Source: Erythroxylum novogranatense (taxonomy: Eukaryota > Streptophyta > Magnoliopsida > Malpighiales > Erythroxylaceae). From it: DNA of 64,000 nt. Below the pieces are notes generated by a model. The model was not told the DNA's origin and did not search any database. It was given only the letters and a program-made list of their open reading frames with translations. Positions 59,182 through 64,000 of the stretch are shown one piece after another (within the stretch, counting starts at the first letter, position 1; every line of letters begins with the position of its first letter). Made by a program: the position numbers and the translations under genes. The DNA is taken from the NCBI GenBank assembly GCA_029891385.1, contig CM057230.1, forward strand, positions 47,595,414-47,659,413, written 5' to 3'.

Positions 59182-61592
59182 ACTATAAAAAGGGTTGGGC
59201 TGTTGTTTTTATGAAGTGAGGCACGACACTTGAACAGAAAAGAAAGAAGAGAAAAAGAGAGAAGAAGAGTGTTTTGGATGGGAGAAGAAGAAGAAGCTAG
59301 GTCACGATTTTTGCTGGATTTTAAATGTGATTTTGATATTTCTTCATGGAGGAAAAACGTGGAGGATGACGAGAGCTCCAACATGAGCTAAGAAATCTGA
59401 AAATTTGAGAAGGATGAGGTAAGACCCGAAATTTTGATTTGTAAATTTTGGAAGATTGTTGGTTTAGAATCATGAAAAATGATATGGGTTTGTGTATTGT
59501 GGAGTCGATTTTGGTGATTGCTAAGTATGATAGGTTTAATTTGGGATTTTGAGAATTAGGGTTTATGCCCAAATTTGAAATTTGGGGCTTTTGGAAATTT
59601 CTAATTTAGAAAGCTTGAATATATGAGGGATTTATGTTTTCTAAGTTCAATTTGAGGATTAAGTTATTTATGATGTTGAATTTGGGTGAAATTGCTTTAG
59701 GTGAAGTTAAATTGGAAGAAAGAAAGAACCAATGGACAAATTGGAGCTAGGAACACTTTCTAACATCGAATCAAGGTGGGTACCTGTTTATAATAGAATT
59801 TATAAGCCACTACTGCTTTCTTTAAATAAAGGAATTTTCTGATTTCAATTGCATCATAAGTGTTGCATCATTGTGTGAATGATTTGAAAAATCATCATTG
59901 ATTCCATACATGAGCTTTTGATGAATTGCAAAATACATTTGTGTTATGCCTCGAAAGATTCCATGGCATTTCGTATATTCGAAAGAAAGAGCATTCAATA
60001 AATGATATTGAGCTTGAATATGATAAAGGTTTGAAAAATTATGATTTCCGACTAGTTTTAAGAGCTTTTATAAAACATGATTTTATGTAAAAGTTTGAAA
60101 ACTTGTGATTTCCGTATAAATTCGGAAGTGTATAGAAAATATTGTTTATGGAAATATTTGAAAGTTTTGTCTCCTAAAAATGCTTTGAAATTGTCTAGAA
60201 AATGGTTTATGCAAATGTTTGAAAATTTATGATTTCTGAATACTTTCAAAATTAGCTAGAAAATGTTGTTTATAAAAGTGGTTGGAAGATTTCGATTTCC
60301 GAATGTCTAATGTTTATAAAAAGTATTTGAAAAATGATGATTTCCGACATTGTTTATAAAAGTGTTTGAAAAGTTTACGATTTCCAAACTTGTTTATAAA
60401 AATGTTTGACAAAGTGTGATTTCCGAAATGCATTTGAAATTATTTAGAAAATAAGGTTTATTTAAATGTTGAAAAGTACGATTTTCGAAAGACGTTTGAA
60501 ATAGTTTTAGAAACTGTTTTAAGAATGTATACAAGTTTTAAATGTTTGATAAATTAAGAAAATTTTTGAAGTTTCGAAAAATGACACAAAGGCCCAATTT
60601 CTTGTCTTTAAATGATTTGGGAGATTGATTGAAAAATTGAGAAAGTATTGAATTTTATTGTTCCCGAATATTTTTGAAAAATGGTTACGAGTTTTAAAAT
60701 GAATTGAGAAATGAAGAAAGATTTTGAAATTTATTTCCGTGATTTGGATTTAAGAAATTTTGTAAATTGTTAAATTCGTTATTTTCGACGAATTTGATAA
60801 GTTATGAAAATATTTTTGGAATGTTTTTAAGAAAATACAATATTTATAAAATAATAATAATAATAATAATAAAATAAAAATTGAATAATGTGCTTTATGA
60901 ACCTGCATACGTTGATTTATGTCTTAAAGAAATCACTTGCATTCATTGTTCTGATGTTGATCCATACGTGATTACATTGTTGAATTGAGATTGAATATGT
61001 TTATTGATGTGATAATGTTATGCCATTGGAGTGTGCCATGGCATTGTGTTTTGAATGGAAAGAAGAAAAGAAAATGGAAGCATATCATTTTGATAAATGA
61101 TCTTGAGCATTGCTTATATGCTTTTGTGTGGGCGAGAGAGTTACGGATGGATAGTCACGTGCACGTCGACGTATGGAAAATTATAGCCTTCTCCCGGCTA
61201 CCCGCTTGAGGCCACGAGATCCTGAGAAATAGGACTCGAATAGATTACGGTATAAACTTTGGTTTATCCGTCGTGTTTACGGAACTCTCGAGCCTTGTGT
61301 TGTTGTGCATTGCTTATGTGATTGCCATTGCATCTATGAATCGTCAAGTTGATGCATTCATGTTTTATAAACTTATGGGTTTATGACTGAAAGCCTAAAA
61401 ATCATATGTTTTGTAAATTGCGATTTTGAATACAAAGAAGGAAAGAACTTTTGGAAAATGTGATTTACTGATTTCAAAGCAATGTTTTCTAAGACCGAAA
61501 AGAAAAAGAATTTCAAGGGTTTTGCTTATATTTTGTTATAAACTGTTACCCACAGTTAGTCAGAAGCTCACCCCCTTCATTCCCATCCACAG
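59182..61592 (+). other. Predicted spliced leader in S2
   Basis: TATA box CTATAAAAAGGG (59182-59193); donor GATGAG|GTAAGACC with the intron starting at 59419; intron 1 of 282 nt (59419-59700); exon 2 of 75 nt (59701-59775); donor AAG|GTGGGTACC; intron 2 of 1,817 nt (59776-61592) ending CATCCACAG. Matches X and Y although this copy is on the opposite strand and at an independent site. Confidence 0.55.
60859..60882. repeat. (AAT)n microsatellite
   Basis: About seven AAT units inside predicted intron 2 of S2; not present at the matching place in X. Confidence 0.85.
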
Positions 61593-62279
61593 TGATGAGA
61601 AGAAGATCGGTGAAAGAAAATGAAGATTTCTATTTGCATGTGTTATAATGTATTATTGGTAAGTTAAATGGTTCTTTGAAGTCTAGAATTTGTTGTGTAT
61701 TATGTACTTTGGATTTTGGTGTTGATATTGTATATGGCCTGAATTGCCACGAGTATATGAAGAGTAGTCATTCCAGGACATATGTGATTTATGAAATTGT
61801 GTGTATAGTGAGTATAAGGTGTATGGACTTCTAGAATTATGTATTGATTTAAGTTATGTTTGGGATGTGAGTATGAGTATGAATGTGATAATGTATTTTG
61901 GATTGAGTTTAGTTATGAAAGAAATGAAAAGGAAAGGAATAAGAAAGAAAGAAAAGAAAAGAAAAATTTATACCGGATTTAGAATGTCTTAAGGTTTCCA
62001 ACGCGACAGTAATTTCTAAGATTTTGTTCGCGGATGTCGGTACTAACGTTTCATTCAATGCTTCAATTCGATTTGTGATTCGTGATCGCTTGTTTGGTTT
62101 GTCTCTGAGCCAATTTGATTTGACTTTGTTTGTATGCTTCGCCCAAGTTGGCTTTCGATTCATTAATGATTTGTTTCGCTTTGTGATCAATCGTTTATTC
62201 GTTCCACCTCTTTGTGATTCGTTCCGTCTTCCATTTTCGGGTTGGGGCGCCGGTCTCCAGATCGGGTCCCAACAATATA

Positions 62280-63952
62280 TCTGGTCATAAGGTACCAAGA
62301 TTCTTTTGTAAGTAATATACATATACATAGAGATGTATGGAAACATGTATATTATTAGAATCAATTAATTGATTCACAGTTGAATAATCAAGTTGGTCGC
62401 TGATTATGGTTTAGATCAGTAGTGTTGCGATTTATCTCCATATAAGTAAAGGAGTTTACTTCAAGGAATGATGAGTTTCATATCATGATAGTAGTTGACT
62501 ATCGATAATGGCTACTATTAAATGAATTGAATTAAGTATGTTTTCAAGAATAAAGTGGTCGTTACTTTAATCTTAAAACATACAACTTAAGCATTCGCTA
62601 TTATGAACCATAATCTTGATGAGTGGTGAACTCATATATGTTTCATTATAATTCTTGATATGATCGAATGGATTTTTACAGAGTATTAATCCGAAGGTCG
62701 CATGTTGGAATTATTAATTAAAACATGTATCGTGAACATTCACTCAAATAAAGAGTTTATAGTGTTATCATCTCTTCTGATGTTTTAAGGAGATTTGGTG
62801 GTTAAACCGGCACCAGATGGTTTGATGGACTAGCTACCCATCAAGTCTTAACACCGAGATGAGATCTTATGTGTTAATCACCATATAAAGTAAAATGAGA
62901 GATCTAGAAGGAAAAAACCAACATAAGGGCAAAACGGTAATTTTACCCTTTGTTGTGCAGATGGCTATAATAAGGTTCTAAATAGGGTTTGTAATTGGAC
63001 ATATTCTCATAATATTTAATAATTCAAGAGTTCAACTAATTGTCTTTAGTGGAATGACATTTAGTTAATAAGCTAGAATTAATTCCAATGAGATTGAATT
63101 AATTATGGGCTTATTGGAGCTTGAATTATCAAAGTCCAATAAGATTCCCCACTTGGCTTTAAGGAAGGATATCAAGCTAAGTAAGAAATATAAATGGAGG
63201 TTAATTATAAGCCCATAATTGAATCTTGGGCTTGGTCTAATTAAAGAAGCCCAAATGTACTTTTAGTAATGGGCTTGGTTTTTGGTTTAATGTAATTAAT
63301 TAGATTAATTATATTAAAACAATTTTTTGTTAAGAAGAAGATAGCAATTTCAGTTATTCCTAGGTTAAATGTGTAACCACACATTTGACATTAAAATGCT
63401 AAATAAAGATGGTCTTTATTATGGTTAATCATCATTAAATGGAGTTATGAACTTACCATTAAATGGTTTAATGGTTGTCTTTTAATGTTGGCTAGTAACC
63501 TATTTGCATTCATTAGATTAAAGATGAAAGATGTACATTATATGGATCATCTTCCTTCATTCTTCTTGGCAAAACCGAAATTGGGTATTCAATTTTAGGT
63601 TATGGTCTTTACAAATAGCCATCATAAAGATAAATGAAGATAATCTCATTTATTGGCTATTTTATGAGTGATTAATGAAAGAAGTGATGCACTTGATGCC
63701 TCTCTCTCCTTCCATCCATGCATAAATGAAATTGGTAGGCAAGAAAGAGTTCTTTCATGTTCTTTACACCTTCTCTCCTTTCATGAAAGAGAGAATCGAA
63801 AATACCAATTGAAAGAGTTTCAATTTTGCTTCTTCTTCTTCTAAGAAAATCTCCTCCAAACATTTCTTCTCCTTTCCCACCAAAGGATTTAGTTAACCTA
63901 ATTGTCTTTGAAGAACAGGTGGTAAATCTAACTGGTTGAGTATACTACAACA
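62280..63952 (+). mobile_element. Copia 3' LTR, second part
   Basis: Continues the copia LTR after S2 and its TSD. AT-rich, no coding. Ends TATACTACAACA at 63952, pairing with TGTTG at 57138. The restored LTR length would be about 1.8 kb. The short ORFs here are incidental. Confidence 0.65.
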
Positions 63953-64000
63953 AGGAGAAAGTAGATTGCTAAAGGAAAAGAGTCAAAGTCAAAGGATTTG
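63953..64000. other. Sequence downstream of copia LTR
   Basis: 48 bp, purine-rich, to the end of the window. Presumed TSD plus flanking DNA; too short to assign. Confidence 0.4.

Larger units (their letters stand above)
57281..62274 (+). mobile_element. S2: giant solo LTR, 4,994 bp
   Basis: Starts TGTTGGACCCCGAAC and ends AGATCGGGTCCCAACA; flanked by ATATA (57276-57280 and 62275-62279). It is the X family in opposite orientation, diverged by eye from both X LTRs. It has an eight-unit GGTCGG-type array (58341-58500), parts of the ~187-bp repeats (58600-58980), TATA box, exon 2, CG core (61176-61214) and acceptor. No internal region. Confidence 0.9.

Overview
This is plant nuclear DNA, most likely from a flowering plant (probably a eudicot). 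It is AT-rich, and almost every kilobase is nested LTR retrotransposon or DNA-transposon debris. No intact host gene is visible. The only host-gene traces are a broken RAB7/RABG3-type small GTPase gene (about 41.0-42.7 kb, minus strand) and an N-terminal piece of a hydroxypyruvate-reductase-like gene (42.9-43.2 kb, minus strand). All element boundaries below were read by eye from TG...CA ends, primer-binding sites (PBS), polypurine tracts (PPT) and target-site duplications (TSDs).

Layout. 1-2193: a giant LTR cut by the window edge, inserted in a minus-strand Ty1/copia gag (2194-3137) whose PBS and 1.07-kb LTR follow (to 4259). 4405-40434: an Athila-type Ty3/gypsy element (A), truncated at its 5' end, holding two insertions. 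The first (X, 5008-16758, TSD AAGCT) has two 5.57-kb LTRs and only 602 bp between them. The second (B, 17666-37046) is another Athila-type element with both LTRs, a tRNA-Asp-type PBS, a decayed gag-protease and a spliced-looking accessory ORF, but no reverse transcriptase, RNase H or integrase. B's accessory ORF is split by a second giant-LTR element (Y, 23610-33144, TSD ACTAT; LTRs 4.39 and 4.43 kb, internal 715 bp). 41.0-48.6 kb: gene-fragment block, CACTA-type remnants and a 3.69-kb solo giant LTR (S1, TSD CAATT). 48.6-49.6 kb: hAT-like transposase pseudogene. 49.6-55.3 kb: chromovirus (Tekay/Del-like) LTR-like and gag-pol remnants. 55.3-63.95 kb: Ty1/copia RT-RNase H and 3' LTR, invaded by a 377-bp foldback element and a 4.99-kb solo giant LTR (S2, TSD ATATA).

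The most interesting signal is the giant-LTR group (left-edge LTR, X, Y, S1, S2). These elements encode no recognisable protein. Their LTRs share a common architecture: a TATA-like box, a 5' splice site about 235-255 nt downstream, a 75-78 nt middle exon flanked by splice signals, a second intron of about 0.9-1.9 kb containing a CG-rich conserved core, and a third acceptor (CCACAG or CTCCAG). The first predicted intron is 282 or 285 nt in five separate LTRs. Each family also carries, at the corresponding LTR position, its own short CG-rich tandem array that changes copy number. The Athila-type elements carry a different array (CGTCGCGACG-like) repeated in LTR, UTR and intron. A spliced non-coding leader plus family-specific arrays in non-coding giant-LTR elements is the candidate undescribed system; its function is unknown.
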